Under the pieces are notes generated by a model that searched no databases, was not told the origin of the DNA, and saw only the letters and a program-made list of their open reading frames with translations. A stretch of DNA of 50,081 bases from Thermoplasmata archaeon (GTDB lineage Archaea > Thermoplasmatota > Thermoplasmata > Lutacidiplasmatales > SKW197): assembly GCA_038874435.1 (NCBI GenBank), contig JAVZCK010000014.1, forward strand, positions 1 through 50,081. Direction: 5' to 3'. Position 1 is the stretch's first letter, and each line of letters starts with the position of its first letter. Position numbers and translations under genes: made by a program. Below are positions 27,542-36,746 of the stretch, piece by piece.

Positions 27542-27684
27542 AATTGGGCAAGGAGCATGATGTATATAATTCTTTTTTTATGTGTGATGTGTGGGAGGTT
27601 GTCATATTCGCCAAGGAAGTGTACTGAATCATGTATTTGTCCGTGTGTGAAAAAGAGTCCTATTCTGATCTACTCCAACCACCT

Positions 27685-30288
27685 TCAGGTCCCTACAGTA
27701 TCACAGTTTTTCTTCTTACCTCCCTCATTCCCATCTAACTTCTGAAGTTCCTCTTCTATAATTTTTACAACCCCAACTGCACCCATCTTTCTGTAAAATT
27801 CCAGGGTGCTGCTAAAGTATTTTTTTGCCTCTTCAGCCCTACCCATTGCTGCATACAACCTCCCAAGAGTGAATTCCACATCTTTCACATAACTGGGATT
27901 TCGTAGTGAGCGATAGATCTCTATTACCTTCAGCAACAGTTTCTCGGCCTCTCCATAGTTCCTAGAAGCAAGATGCACCTCAGCTAAACACCACATTGCT
28001 TCCCCGATATTGACCTTGCTTTCTATAGATTCAGCCACTTTTAAACTTTCCTCTGCATACCAATATGCTTTATCCAGTATCTCAAGATTTGTATAGGCCT
28101 CCGCTATTCTATTCAAAATCTGCGATATATTGTTTTTGTCTCCAATTTTACTAGCAATTTCTAAGGCCTTCTCATAAAATTCAATTGCCTTTTTAAATTC
28201 CTTCTCAAAACTGTATGCCCAACCAATGTTACGGTAGGCATACATCATAATAGAAAGGTCACCAGTTCTCTGGGAAATTTCTATGTTTTTTTGATAGAGT
28301 GCCAGCGCCTTCTGGATCTCTCCCCTTTGCACATGAAGAACTGCAAGATTATTGTTAATCCTGGTAATGCCCACGAGGTCCCCAAGCTCTTCGTAAATTT
28401 TTCTAGAAGCCTCATAATACTGGAGAGTTCTCTCTATCTCTCCCATATCATGGGAAATTATCGCTAGGGCATTGTAGGCATCAGCAATTCCATTCTTGTG
28501 ATTATACTTTTCCCTAATTGCAAGCGACCTGTAAAGGTATGCTTCACCACTGTCTAACTCACCGAGATCAATGTACAGCCGCCCCATCTTGTAAAAGCAA
28601 TCACCAAGTATCTTCTCATTCCTCAATTTCTGGCAAATCTCTAAGCACTCCCTGAACCTATTCTTTGCCATCTCCAAATCGCCCATCTCATGGTAAACCC
28701 TCCCCAAACTCATCAATGCAGATGCCAAGCCCTCTATAGAACCCACACTTTCCATCATCTTCTTTGCATCTTCCAGGAGTCTGAGTGCCTTCTCGCAATG
28801 GCCAATTGCATGGCACGGTTCACCAATTTTTATGTAAAGCTCAGCTCTCTCTTCACATCTTTCTGTGTATTTCAAAGCCTCTTCGTAGTACAAAATCGCA
28901 TCTTTTAATTCCCCAAGTAGGATATGACAATCACCCTGCATTCTATATACCTTTCTAAGGGCACTTCGTTTTACCTTGTCATCATTATTCCTCTCTAGAA
29001 CTTCGAGGATTTGGTTGCAGTAAATAAGGCATTCCTTAGATGCAAAATTTTTCAGGGAGTATTCTGCTACACTCATAAGGTATTTCACGCTTTTCTCAAT
29101 CTCACCAGCAATTTTATAATGTGTTCCAATTTCTCCATGTAGTTTCACATTCTCTCCGTACCTCTTTTCTAGGATTTCGCCAGCTCGCCTATGAAGAACG
29201 CGCTTTCTTGAAGTTGTCAGTCCTGAGTAAACTATATCACGAACAGGAGTATGCAAAAATCTAAATGTTTCCTGGCTTCCAGGAATTCTTTCGAAAAAAC
29301 CCAGACGCACAAGTTTTTCAAGGAGTTGGTGCAATTTCCCTTCTTCCATGCTCAGAACTTCTTTTAACGTCAGATATTCAAAGATTCTGCCAATTACCGC
29401 TGCAGCTCCTAAAACCTTCCTTTCTTCCTCATTAAGCAATTTTATCCTAAACTCAATTATTGCCTTCATGGAGGTGGGCAACCCTATCTTTTCTAACCGG
29501 GTTGTTAAGGTCCGTGTGTTAACATCAAAAAGCTGTCGTTCCTTTATTGCTCTACCGAGTTCTTCAATAAAAAGGGGATTCCCACCAGTTTTTTCATGAA
29601 CAAATTGAACAAGCTCCAAAGGTATTTTCCATGTGCCTAAAATTGAACTAAGAATTTTTGATGTGCATTCTTCCACAAGTGGGCTGAGATGGAGGAGAGT
29701 AACCCCCTCCGCAGCTAAAATCTGCGACAGTATCTCTTCAAAATACGAATTTGGAGTTGTTTTTAAATGCTCATCTGGATATGCACACATTAGCACAATA
29801 CTTAGATTATTTACATTTCTAGCAAGATATATGAATAAGCTTAAGCTGCTGCTATCTGCCCAGTGGATATCGTCGAGGATGAACAATACTGGCTGCATCT
29901 CGGTAATTTCTCCTAATCTAGCTCTAATTACCTCCATCATCCTAATTTTTTCTCTCGCAAGGTCCGTAAGCTCAAAATACTCCTCTTCGCCGGGAATTAA
30001 GCCCAATGGCGAATATTTTGGTACATGTGTAGTTTTCGTAAAATATCCTTCAAATGCTTCTATTATTGGCAAAAAAGGAAGTGCCTTTTCATCTAGACAC
30101 TGACTGTGTAAGATGGCATAACCCATACCCTCAGCGAGTTTTGAAGATTCCCGAATCAACCTTGTTTTGCCTATACCAGTATCTCCCGAAATTAGGACCA
30201 CGCACCCTTTTTTCGTCTTTATTGTTTGCTGAAATACCTCTTTCAGAACTGCAATTTCTTTTTCCCTTCCCACAAAGGGTGTTTCCAT
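27685..30288 (-). CDS. AAA_16-type ATPase with long TPR array
   Basis: Residues 1-270 are a STAND/AAA_16 NTPase: entry motif FVGREKEIAVLKEVF, P-loop GDTGIGKTR (35-43) and Walker B FILDDIHWAD (136-145). About residues 380-850 are consecutive TPRs of 36-40 residues (for example AYNALAIISHDMGEIERTLQ and AYRNIGWAYSFEKEFKKAIE). It resembles the ATPase-TPR half of MalT-like regulators and class III adenylate cyclases, but no DNA-binding or cyclase domain is visible. It may therefore act through a partner. An AT-rich TTAATTTAATTT lies about 25 bases upstream of the ATG at 30288. A TPR-fold scaffold sensing a protein or ligand is inferred. Confidence 0.87.
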   Translation of the reverse strand: METPFVGREKEIAVLKEVFQQTIKTKKGCVVLISGDTGIGKTRLIRESSKLAEGMGYAILHSQCLDEKALPFLPIIEAFEGYFTKTTHVPKYSPLGLIPGEEEYFELTDLAREKIRMMEVIRARLGEITEMQPVLFILDDIHWADSSSLSLFIYLARNVNNLSIVLMCAYPDEHLKTTPNSYFEEILSQILAAEGVTLLHLSPLVEECTSKILSSILGTWKIPLELVQFVHEKTGGNPLFIEELGRAIKERQLFDVNTRTLTTRLEKIGLPTSMKAIIEFRIKLLNEEERKVLGAAAVIGRIFEYLTLKEVLSMEEGKLHQLLEKLVRLGFFERIPGSQETFRFLHTPVRDIVYSGLTTSRKRVLHRRAGEILEKRYGENVKLHGEIGTHYKIAGEIEKSVKYLMSVAEYSLKNFASKECLIYCNQILEVLERNNDDKVKRSALRKVYRMQGDCHILLGELKDAILYYEEALKYTERCEERAELYIKIGEPCHAIGHCEKALRLLEDAKKMMESVGSIEGLASALMSLGRVYHEMGDLEMAKNRFRECLEICQKLRNEKILGDCFYKMGRLYIDLGELDSGEAYLYRSLAIREKYNHKNGIADAYNALAIISHDMGEIERTLQYYEASRKIYEELGDLVGITRINNNLAVLHVQRGEIQKALALYQKNIEISQRTGDLSIMMYAYRNIGWAYSFEKEFKKAIEFYEKALEIASKIGDKNNISQILNRIAEAYTNLEILDKAYWYAEESLKVAESIESKVNIGEAMWCLAEVHLASRNYGEAEKLLLKVIEIYRSLRNPSYVKDVEFTLGRLYAAMGRAEEAKKYFSSTLEFYRKMGAVGVVKIIEEELQKLDGNEGGKKKNCDTVGT

Positions 30289-30444
30289 CCTTTCTCTCTA
30301 TCCCTTCCACCTAAATTAAATTAACTGTATTTCAAAAAAGTCGGCAACATCTATGAATCCGCGTGCTACCCTGGAATACAAATTCACAATACTGTAGCAT
30401 AATCTTAAATACCCGAACGCTATCCCTAGCAACAGAGGTTTACC

Positions 30445-30918
30445 ATGTTCGGAAAGAAAAGTGCCTTGATCGCAGGACTGGCAGGGATTACAGCGATACT
30501 AGGACTGAGCATGAATGCGAGCGCACAATACGAGTATCTTGGATGCATGACAGGAGCTCTATGTTTCCTACCGATTATCTGGCTGGTAATCTGGATCCTC
30601 ATTGCGATCTGGGTTTACAAGGACGCAGAGAAGAGAGGCATGAGTGGAATACTCTGGCTGATAATTGTAGTGCTTCTCGGACTTATCGGTCTGATAATTT
30701 ACATTGTGGTCAGGAAGCCAGAGCAACCACAGATGCCAGCAGCACCTCCGCCGCCACCACCCGCATACCAGCAACCCCCACCTCCGCCACCGCCCGCCTA
30801 CGGAGCACCTCCGCCACCGCCGCCAGCAGCACCAGGCATGGCACCATGCCCGTACTGCGGCACACCGAACCCAACAACAGCAACAATCTGTCAGAAATGC
30901 GGTGCAAGGCTAAGGTAA
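30445..30918 (+). CDS. Small membrane protein with proline-rich linker and C-terminal zinc ribbon
   Basis: The 157-residue protein has three hydrophobic segments (about 5-25, possibly a signal peptide ending ASA, then 40-58 and 68-89). Between the latter two lies AIWVYKDAEKRGMSGILW, a motif of PLDc_N/YqaE-like small membrane proteins. A Pro/Ala linker (about 95-133, runs of six to seven Pro) leads to a cytosolic zinc ribbon CPYCG...CQKCGARLR. It belongs to the zinc-ribbon-tailed membrane proteins of this window. A TATA-like CTTAAATA is about 40 bases before the ATG, with AGAGGT as ribosome site. Function is unknown. Confidence 0.8.
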   Translation: MFGKKSALIAGLAGITAILGLSMNASAQYEYLGCMTGALCFLPIIWLVIWILIAIWVYKDAEKRGMSGILWLIIVVLLGLIGLIIYIVVRKPEQPQMPAAPPPPPPAYQQPPPPPPPAYGAPPPPPPAAPGMAPCPYCGTPNPTTATICQKCGARLR

Positions 30919-30928
30919 ATAAAAAGAA

Positions 30929-30965
30929 ATTTTTTACCTTATTTTTTATTTTGATTCTTGTTTTG
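30929..30965 (+). terminator. T-rich terminator after the 30445 gene
   Basis: AAATTTTTTACC, TTATTTTTTATTTTG and TTGTTTTG follow the stop at 30918, between two convergent genes. A U-rich tract of this kind ends transcription in archaea. Confidence 0.45.
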
Positions 30966-30989
30966 AATTAGGATTTAAACGAATTAGGT

Positions 30990-32351
30990 TTAAACACTCT
31001 TTATTATTTCCTCAATCAGCTTTTTATTTTCTTCGCTCAACTTTTTTGCCCTCTCCATGGTTTCAGCTTCTGCATACACTCTGTAAATAGGTTCGGTGCC
31101 AGAAGGTCGCACAAGCACCCAGGCCTTGTCAAACATAATTTTTACACCATCTGTAGTGTCAACCTTCTCATCTCTGTAATATTCCACGAGCTTTTTTAAT
31201 GCTACCTCCTTTTTTGCATCAGGGCACTCAACCTTTGTCTTCACTTGAGCATACTTTGGCAAGGAATCGATGAGTTCAGAGAGTTTCATGCCTGTTTTTG
31301 CTAGCACTTCCACCATTTTTGCGGCAGCCATACCTCCATCTCTACAATACTGAAACTCTGGGAATATCATCCCCCCATTTTCCTCTCCACCAAATACTGC
31401 ATTGTGCTCTATCATTGCCCTAGCTACAATTGGTGCTCCTACCCGAGTGTACAGCACTTTGCCTCCATATGGTTTAACTGCATCTTCAAAACAGAGAGAA
31501 GTTGCCACTGGCGTAACAACAAGTCCACCGTTTCTAGCTTTCACCATTTCCCTCGCCATCAGTGCCAAGCTTTTGTCCCCATAAATGTACTGCCCTTTTT
31601 CATCAATGAATATTGTTCTATCTGCATCTCCGTCGTGCACCACTGTGAGGTCTGCACCCAATGCGGATGCAATCTTGATTGTATCTTTTAAATTATCGGG
31701 TGTTGGCTCGGACTCATGGCCCGGAAATGTACCCTGAGGATGAGAATTGAGCGAGATTACTCTGCACCCAAGTTTCTCGAGCAAGTAAGGAGAAGTAAAA
31801 CTTGAGGCCCCGTTTGAGCAATCCAATAAAACACTCAACTTTGCTTTTTTTATCGCCTCCAGATCGCATTTGCTTATAATTCCATCTATGTAGTTCTGGT
31901 TAGCACCGTTACTCGTCAAAAGTTTGCCAATTTCGTTCCAGGGTTTTGCAACAAATTTCTTTTCAAAGTAAATCTTCTCTATTGCCTCCTCCTTATCTCT
32001 CCCCAACTCTGTTCCATCTGCATCAATACATTTTATTCCGTTGAACTGGGGAGGGTTATGTGATGCTGTGATTATCACACCAAAAGTTCCGAAGCCAGTT
32101 TTCACAGCATACTGGATTGCAGGAGATGGTGCAATTCCCACATCTACTGTATCACAGCCTGTTGATAGTATACCTGAGATCAGAGCATCCTTCAGCATCT
32201 CATTTGAGGTTCGTGTGTCAGTGCCCACAACAACTTTTCCACTTCCACCGAGGAAGCTACCAACAGACCTACCAATCCCTGATGCTAACTCAATGTTCAT
32301 GTCTGCGTTTACCACGCCTCGAATTCCGTTCGTACCAAATAATCGCGGCAT
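30990..32351 (-). CDS. glmM: Phosphoglucosamine mutase / phosphomannomutase
   Basis: The enzyme interconverts hexose(amine) 6- and 1-phosphates for UDP-GlcNAc or GDP-mannose synthesis. The 453-residue protein begins RLFGTNGIRGVVN and has the phosphoserine loop ITASHNPPQFNGIK (about 95). It also has the Mg2+ loop VHDGDADRTIF (about 238), the sugar loop GGEENGGMIF (about 318) and the phosphate-binding RPSGTEPIYRVY (about 414). All four sites are intact. Archaeal GlmM and ManB overlap in sequence, so the substrate is not certain. The gene is monocistronic and convergent with the zinc-ribbon gene. It could feed the glycosyltransferases at 16151-18065. Confidence 0.92.
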   Translation of the reverse strand: MPRLFGTNGIRGVVNADMNIELASGIGRSVGSFLGGSGKVVVGTDTRTSNEMLKDALISGILSTGCDTVDVGIAPSPAIQYAVKTGFGTFGVIITASHNPPQFNGIKCIDADGTELGRDKEEAIEKIYFEKKFVAKPWNEIGKLLTSNGANQNYIDGIISKCDLEAIKKAKLSVLLDCSNGASSFTSPYLLEKLGCRVISLNSHPQGTFPGHESEPTPDNLKDTIKIASALGADLTVVHDGDADRTIFIDEKGQYIYGDKSLALMAREMVKARNGGLVVTPVATSLCFEDAVKPYGGKVLYTRVGAPIVARAMIEHNAVFGGEENGGMIFPEFQYCRDGGMAAAKMVEVLAKTGMKLSELIDSLPKYAQVKTKVECPDAKKEVALKKLVEYYRDEKVDTTDGVKIMFDKAWVLVRPSGTEPIYRVYAEAETMERAKKLSEENKKLIEEIIKSV

Positions 32352-32396
32352 TGCAATCCCTCATGCCTAACCTTTTTTCAGATTAAAAACTTTTCT

Positions 32397-33743
32397 CTAC
32401 GCTTTCTTTAACGCAAGTTCTGCAGCTATGCAAACAGGATTCCAGACATCAGAAACTGGTGGAGAGTAGCAAGTGTCCAAATGTACTAAATCACTTGCAC
32501 CTAACCCCTTATCTATTGCCAATGAAAGCAAGTTCACATAGCCAGTCGCACCCTCATTTGTAACAACTTCTCCCCCTATCAGCCTCAGATTCTCCTTTAG
32601 AAACACGAGCTTAAGTTTGATCTCGCTAGCACCAGGAAAATACTCGGCGCGTGTTTTCCAGGGGACAGCAACAGAAATTGTTTCCATCCCTATGTTTCTT
32701 GCTTGCCATTCAGTAATCCCCACAAATCCTATCTCTGTATCAAAAACCTTGCTCACCGTTGCATTCAGTGTTCCACGGTAGCACACATTTCCTCCAGCTG
32801 CGTTCACTCCTGCAACCTTCCCCTGTCTTACCGCTGCGGTGCCTAGCATTGATAGCACTGGTTTACCAGTAACCCTGTGCAGTGTTTCAACACAATCTCC
32901 GGCCGCATAGATGCCTTTCTTATTTGTTTCCATTCTCTCGTTAACTTTTATGCCTCCCGTCTCCCCAATCTCAATGCCCGCATTTTTTGCCAGTTCTACA
33001 TCAGGCTTTACTCCTGTAGCAAAGACAAGAATGTCACATGGAAACTCTTCAGTTCCCACTATTACTTTGCTCACATTTTCTTCGCCTTCTACTGCTGTAA
33101 CCTTCTTGCCTAAATGAAACTTAATTCCATGTTTCTCAATTTTTTCCTTGACAAGTTTTCCCATGTCTTCATCGAGTATGGGCTTGAGAACACTCTCGAG
33201 TAATTCTATCACACACACATTAATTCCAGCTTTCTTCAATGCATATGCAGTTTCCAGTCCTATTAAGCCAGCACCCACTACAACAGCTCTTTTCGCCTGT
33301 TTTACTCTCGCATTTATATTGATTGCATCTTCTATCGTTCGAAGTGCAAAAACCCCTTTTTTATCAATACCGGGAATTTTTGGCAGTACCGGTTTCGCAC
33401 CTGTGCAAAGAATAAGTGCATCATAATTCTCAGAATTTTCCTTTTGGCTTTCATCAATAAATATAATTTTTCTTGCCTCTGGGTCTATGCTAGTTACTCT
33501 ACATCTCAATCTCGTACTCACCTTAATGATTTTGAAAAAGTTATCCTTCTGGGTAATGAGGTTTTTTGCATCTGCAATTTCACCATCTATTGTAAATGGA
33601 AGGCCGCATCGCGAATAAGGAAGCACTTTTTCGTCTGAAAACATTGTAATCTGGATTTCACGATTTTCTTTCCTTGCATTCATGGCCGCAGAGAGAGCTG
33701 CTGCACCTCCTCCTACGATAGCTAATTTCTTGGATTGGTTCAT
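32397..33743 (-). CDS. NADH oxidase / CoA-disulfide reductase-like flavoprotein
   Basis: The 448-residue protein belongs to the pyridine nucleotide-disulfide oxidoreductases with a single redox Cys. FAD-binding KLAIVGGGAAALSAA is at the start. The active Cys is in LPYSRCGLPFTIDG (about 44), and the NAD fold is VVVGAGLIGLETAYALKK (about 150). The second FAD motif is IYAAGDCVETLH, and a dimerisation domain lies at about 330-448. Members reduce CoA disulfide, polysulfide or O2. The frame continues upstream through the tRNA-Val gene, which cannot be coding. The ATG at 33743, about 24 bases after a TTATTTA box, matches the family start. Confidence 0.9.
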   Translation of the reverse strand: MNQSKKLAIVGGGAAALSAAMNARKENREIQITMFSDEKVLPYSRCGLPFTIDGEIADAKNLITQKDNFFKIIKVSTRLRCRVTSIDPEARKIIFIDESQKENSENYDALILCTGAKPVLPKIPGIDKKGVFALRTIEDAININARVKQAKRAVVVGAGLIGLETAYALKKAGINVCVIELLESVLKPILDEDMGKLVKEKIEKHGIKFHLGKKVTAVEGEENVSKVIVGTEEFPCDILVFATGVKPDVELAKNAGIEIGETGGIKVNERMETNKKGIYAAGDCVETLHRVTGKPVLSMLGTAAVRQGKVAGVNAAGGNVCYRGTLNATVSKVFDTEIGFVGITEWQARNIGMETISVAVPWKTRAEYFPGASEIKLKLVFLKENLRLIGGEVVTNEGATGYVNLLSLAIDKGLGASDLVHLDTCYSPPVSDVWNPVCIAAELALKKA

Positions 33744-33859
33744 GAACATGAATAATGGGAGGAGGTAAATAAGGATAGTGCGGGAATGTGAAAAAGCATG
33801 AGAAGACAGGAGAAGAGAGTAAATAATAAATCTAACCAAGTATTTGGTCGTCTGCCCTC

Positions 33860-33932
33860 GGGCCGGTAGTCTAGTGGTTATGATGTCACGCTTACAACGT
33901 GGAGGTCGGCGGTTCGAATCCGCCCCGGCCCA
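33860..33932 (+). tRNA. tRNA-Val (anticodon TAC)
   Basis: The acceptor stem GGGCCGG (33860-33866) pairs with CCGGCCC (33925-33931), with discriminator A at 33932. The anticodon stem TCACG/CGTGG encloses the loop CTTACAA, with anticodon TAC. The T-stem GGCGG/CCGCC encloses TTCGAAT. No intron is seen and CCA is not encoded. An AATAATAAA-like box lies about 30 bases upstream. Confidence 0.97.
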
Positions 33933-33998
33933 CTGAAGCAAGATTTCCTGCGAAGTTTTATATAAAATGAGGTTATGATGTAGAGGAAGGTGTTGTTG

Positions 33999-35120
33999 AT
34001 GAAGGGAAAGAGAAGGAGGAAATCTAATGCAGAGAAACCAAAGGTTGCTGTGCTTGGTGCAGGACATGGTGGGCTTGCAATGGCTGCCCACATTTCAATG
34101 ATGGGTTTTGAAACAAGAATTTATACGAGAAACGAAGAAAGAATAAGGGCTATTCAGGAGCGGGGCGGAAAAATCGAACTCCAGGGAGTATTACAGGGCT
34201 TTGGAGATGTGTACGCAACGCACAATCTAAAAGAATGTCTGGAAGGTGTAGATCTGATAATGGTTGTGGTGCCTGCACCTGGTCATGCCTACTATGCAGA
34301 GCACTGTGCCCCTTTTCTTGAAGATGGGCAAATTGTTATTCTCAACCCTGGTCGAACAGGTGGTGCCCTTGAATTTGTAAACATTTTGAAGGCGAAGAAG
34401 TGCACTGCAGATGTGATTGTGGGCGAAGCTCAAACACTGATTTATGTTTCCAGGCATACAGATGTAGCACAAGCCCACATATTCCAGATTAAAAACACAG
34501 TGGCGTGTGCGACACTCCCGAGTTACAGAACACCTGAGGCATTGAGGATAATCAACAAAATTTTTCCACAATTTGTGCCATCCAGCAATGTGCTGGAGAC
34601 AAGTTTTGATAACATTGGTGCTATTTTTCATCCAGGCATCACATTACTCAATGCCTCCAGAATAGAAGATGAGAAATCTGACTTTGAGTTTTACATAGAA
34701 GGTGTAGGCCCTACAACATCCAGAATCCTTGAGGGAATGGACAACGAGAGGGTGAAGATTGCAAGGGCACTTGGAATCAGAGTCCACACCGCAAGGGAAT
34801 GGCTCTATCTTTCGTATGACAGTGCGGGAAGAACACTGTATGAGGCAATAATTGGAAATCCGGCCTACCGCGGTGTCCAAGCACCAAGAACCCTTCATCA
34901 TAGATATCTCTACGAAGATGTGCCATACAGCCTTGTGCCTATGGAGGAATTTGGAAAACTCACAGGTATTGAGACACCTGTTATCAGTGCAATGATCACC
35001 CTTGCCTCTGAACTCCTTGGCACAGATTTCAGGAAGGAGGGGAGAACACTGGAAAAGATGGGTGTTAAAAACATGAGTGTGAAAAAGATGAGAATGTACA
35101 TCACAACTGGAAGGTATTGA
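33999..35120 (+). CDS. NAD/NADP octopine (opine) dehydrogenase-family enzyme
   Basis: The 373-residue protein starts with a basic leader (KGKRRRKSNAEKPK), then the Rossmann fold VAVLGAGHGGLAMAAHISMM and DLIMVVVPAPGHAYYAEH. The helical C-terminal opine-dehydrogenase domain follows: IFHPGITLLNASRIE with the catalytic His, and ARALGIRVHTAREWL. Opine dehydrogenases reductively join a keto acid with an amino acid; homologues can have other substrates. The ATG at 33999 follows AGGTG by six bases; a GTG at 33990 is part of that purine stretch. A TTTTATATAAAA box lies at 33957-33968. It is the first gene of a three-gene operon with a cobalamin protein (one base apart) and an asparagine-synthetase-like protein. 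Confidence 0.85.
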   Translation: MKGKRRRKSNAEKPKVAVLGAGHGGLAMAAHISMMGFETRIYTRNEERIRAIQERGGKIELQGVLQGFGDVYATHNLKECLEGVDLIMVVVPAPGHAYYAEHCAPFLEDGQIVILNPGRTGGALEFVNILKAKKCTADVIVGEAQTLIYVSRHTDVAQAHIFQIKNTVACATLPSYRTPEALRIINKIFPQFVPSSNVLETSFDNIGAIFHPGITLLNASRIEDEKSDFEFYIEGVGPTTSRILEGMDNERVKIARALGIRVHTAREWLYLSYDSAGRTLYEAIIGNPAYRGVQAPRTLHHRYLYEDVPYSLVPMEEFGKLTGIETPVISAMITLASELLGTDFRKEGRTLEKMGVKNMSVKKMRMYITTGRY

Positions 35121-35121
35121 G

Positions 35122-36741
35122 ATGCGGAGAATTGTTGGTGCCACGCTTGGAAACTGCATCCATGTGATGGGCTTGCATAGGTTTCTTGAACTTGCTGCCT
35201 CGGTTGGCTATAAAACCGAGTTTCTTGGTCAGTGCATCCCTGTGGAAAAGATAATTGATTACTGTAAAAGAGAAAAGCCAGATATCGTGGCATTGAGTTA
35301 TCGTCTCACACCAGAATCTGCTGAACTAATTTTCAGGGAGATTAAGGATGCAAGGGAAAGGATGCAATTACCATGCATGTTCATTTTTGGCGGCACACCT
35401 TCAGTTGCAGAAATGGCAAAAGCATCAGGTGCATTTGATAAGGTATTTTCAAAAGAAAGCCCGATCGACATAATTGCCTTTCTTAAAGGTGTGGCTCAAG
35501 GTATGGCTAAAAAACCCAGAGCCCAGACACTCGCTGAACGAATCTCAGAGAGCTATCCCATGCCCCTTATCAGGCACCATTTTGGAAGACCCACACTTGA
35601 GGAAACTGTGGAGGGTGCTGGGAAAATTGCTGAAGCGGAGGTGCTGGACATTCTTTCAATTGGCCCAGATCAGAATGCACAGGAATTTTTCTTTGAACCA
35701 GAAAAAATGGATAAAACCCATGATGGTGCAGGCGGTGTGCCGTTGAGGAAGCCAGAGGACTTGAGTGCAATTTATGAGGCAAGCAGAAAGGGGAATTTTC
35801 CACTTGTGCGCTGTTACAGTGGAACCACACATCTTATGGACTGGGCAAAGTTGTTGAAGGAAAGAATCAATAATGCTTGGGGTGCAATTCCGATTTGCTG
35901 GTATAGCGAACTGGATGGAAGGAGTAAGAGAAGGTTGAGAGAAGCAATTGTTGAGAATATGGCTGTGATTAAGTGGCATGCTGAGAACGGAATCCCAGTT
36001 GAGGTAAACGAATCCCATCAATGGGCATTGAGGTATTGTTCTGATGTGATTGAGGTTGCAACTGGCTACATCGCAAGCTATATTGCTAAAAAGCTGGGAG
36101 TGAAGCACTATGTGATGCAATATATGTTTAACACACCACCTGGAATTTCTCCCGCTATGGATCTGGCAAAGATGCTTGCGAAGCTTGAACTTGTGGAGTC
36201 GCTTGCTGATGAGAATTTTGTAGTCTTCAGGATGGTACGCACTGGACTTGCAAGCCTTTCAGCAGATTTTGCAGTTGCCAAAGGACAAATGGCTTCCTCT
36301 GTTTTCTTTGCAATGACACTCAAGCCCCACATAGTGCATGTTGTAGGTTTCTCTGAAGGAGACCACGCAGCGATTGCAGATGAGGTTATAGAGAGTTGCA
36401 AAATTGCCAGAGGCGCGATAGAAAATGCATTGCTTGGATTACCCGACTTTAGCACTGATAGGAATGTCAAGGAGCGAAAGGAGAAGATTAAGAGTGAGGT
36501 AGCTGTGTTGCTTGATGCAATAAAAACCCTGGGTGATGGGAGCGAAGTCTCACTTACGAATCCAGATGTTATTGTAAAGGCAGTGAAGTTTGGATATCTG
36601 GATGCACCACAGTTAAAGGGAAGAGAATGTGTTCCTGGCAGGGATGTGACCAGAATAATCAATGGTGCCTGTGTTTCCGTTGACCCTGAAACAGGGGTAC
36701 CAGTTTCGGAAAGAGACAGGATTAGAAGGATTACGGGGTGA
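35122..36741 (+). CDS. Cobalamin-binding enzyme of unknown reaction
   Basis: Residues 1-130 are a B12-binding fold. The classical signature D-x-H-x2-G-x41-SxL-x28-GG is matched in spacing: H14, G17, then S59 and G90-G91. The Asp is replaced by Cys (NCIHVMG). The lower-ligand His is kept. Residues about 200-450 look like a TIM-barrel enzyme domain with motifs RCYSGTTHLMDWAKLL, PVEVNESHQW and YMFNTPPGISPAMDLAKML. This resembles barrels of B12-dependent mutases or methyltransferases, but no named family is recognised. It lies one base after the opine-type dehydrogenase, so the two probably act on one metabolite. The reaction could be a carbon-skeleton rearrangement or methyl transfer. Confidence 0.8.
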   Translation: MRRIVGATLGNCIHVMGLHRFLELAASVGYKTEFLGQCIPVEKIIDYCKREKPDIVALSYRLTPESAELIFREIKDARERMQLPCMFIFGGTPSVAEMAKASGAFDKVFSKESPIDIIAFLKGVAQGMAKKPRAQTLAERISESYPMPLIRHHFGRPTLEETVEGAGKIAEAEVLDILSIGPDQNAQEFFFEPEKMDKTHDGAGGVPLRKPEDLSAIYEASRKGNFPLVRCYSGTTHLMDWAKLLKERINNAWGAIPICWYSELDGRSKRRLREAIVENMAVIKWHAENGIPVEVNESHQWALRYCSDVIEVATGYIASYIAKKLGVKHYVMQYMFNTPPGISPAMDLAKMLAKLELVESLADENFVVFRMVRTGLASLSADFAVAKGQMASSVFFAMTLKPHIVHVVGFSEGDHAAIADEVIESCKIARGAIENALLGLPDFSTDRNVKERKEKIKSEVAVLLDAIKTLGDGSEVSLTNPDVIVKAVKFGYLDAPQLKGRECVPGRDVTRIINGACVSVDPETGVPVSERDRIRRITG

Positions 36742-36746
36742 GAAGC

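Noticed and set aside
27556-27745. Cys-rich plus-strand text (CVMCGRLSYSPRKCTESCIC)
   Set aside because: Seven Cys in a short stretch looked like a metal-binding peptide, but it continues into low-complexity text antisense to the TPR-ATPase gene and has no ribosome site. The nearby TATA box is better explained by the minus-strand gene at 26984.
30721-30840. Repeated CCGCCACC-type tract as a possible DNA repeat or CRISPR-like array
   Set aside because: It encodes the proline-rich linker of the 30445 protein and has no spacer structure.
33744-34091. Upstream extension of the flavoprotein frame on the minus strand
   Set aside because: It crosses the tRNA-Val gene and the start of the dehydrogenase gene; the FAD motif start at 33743 is family-typical.
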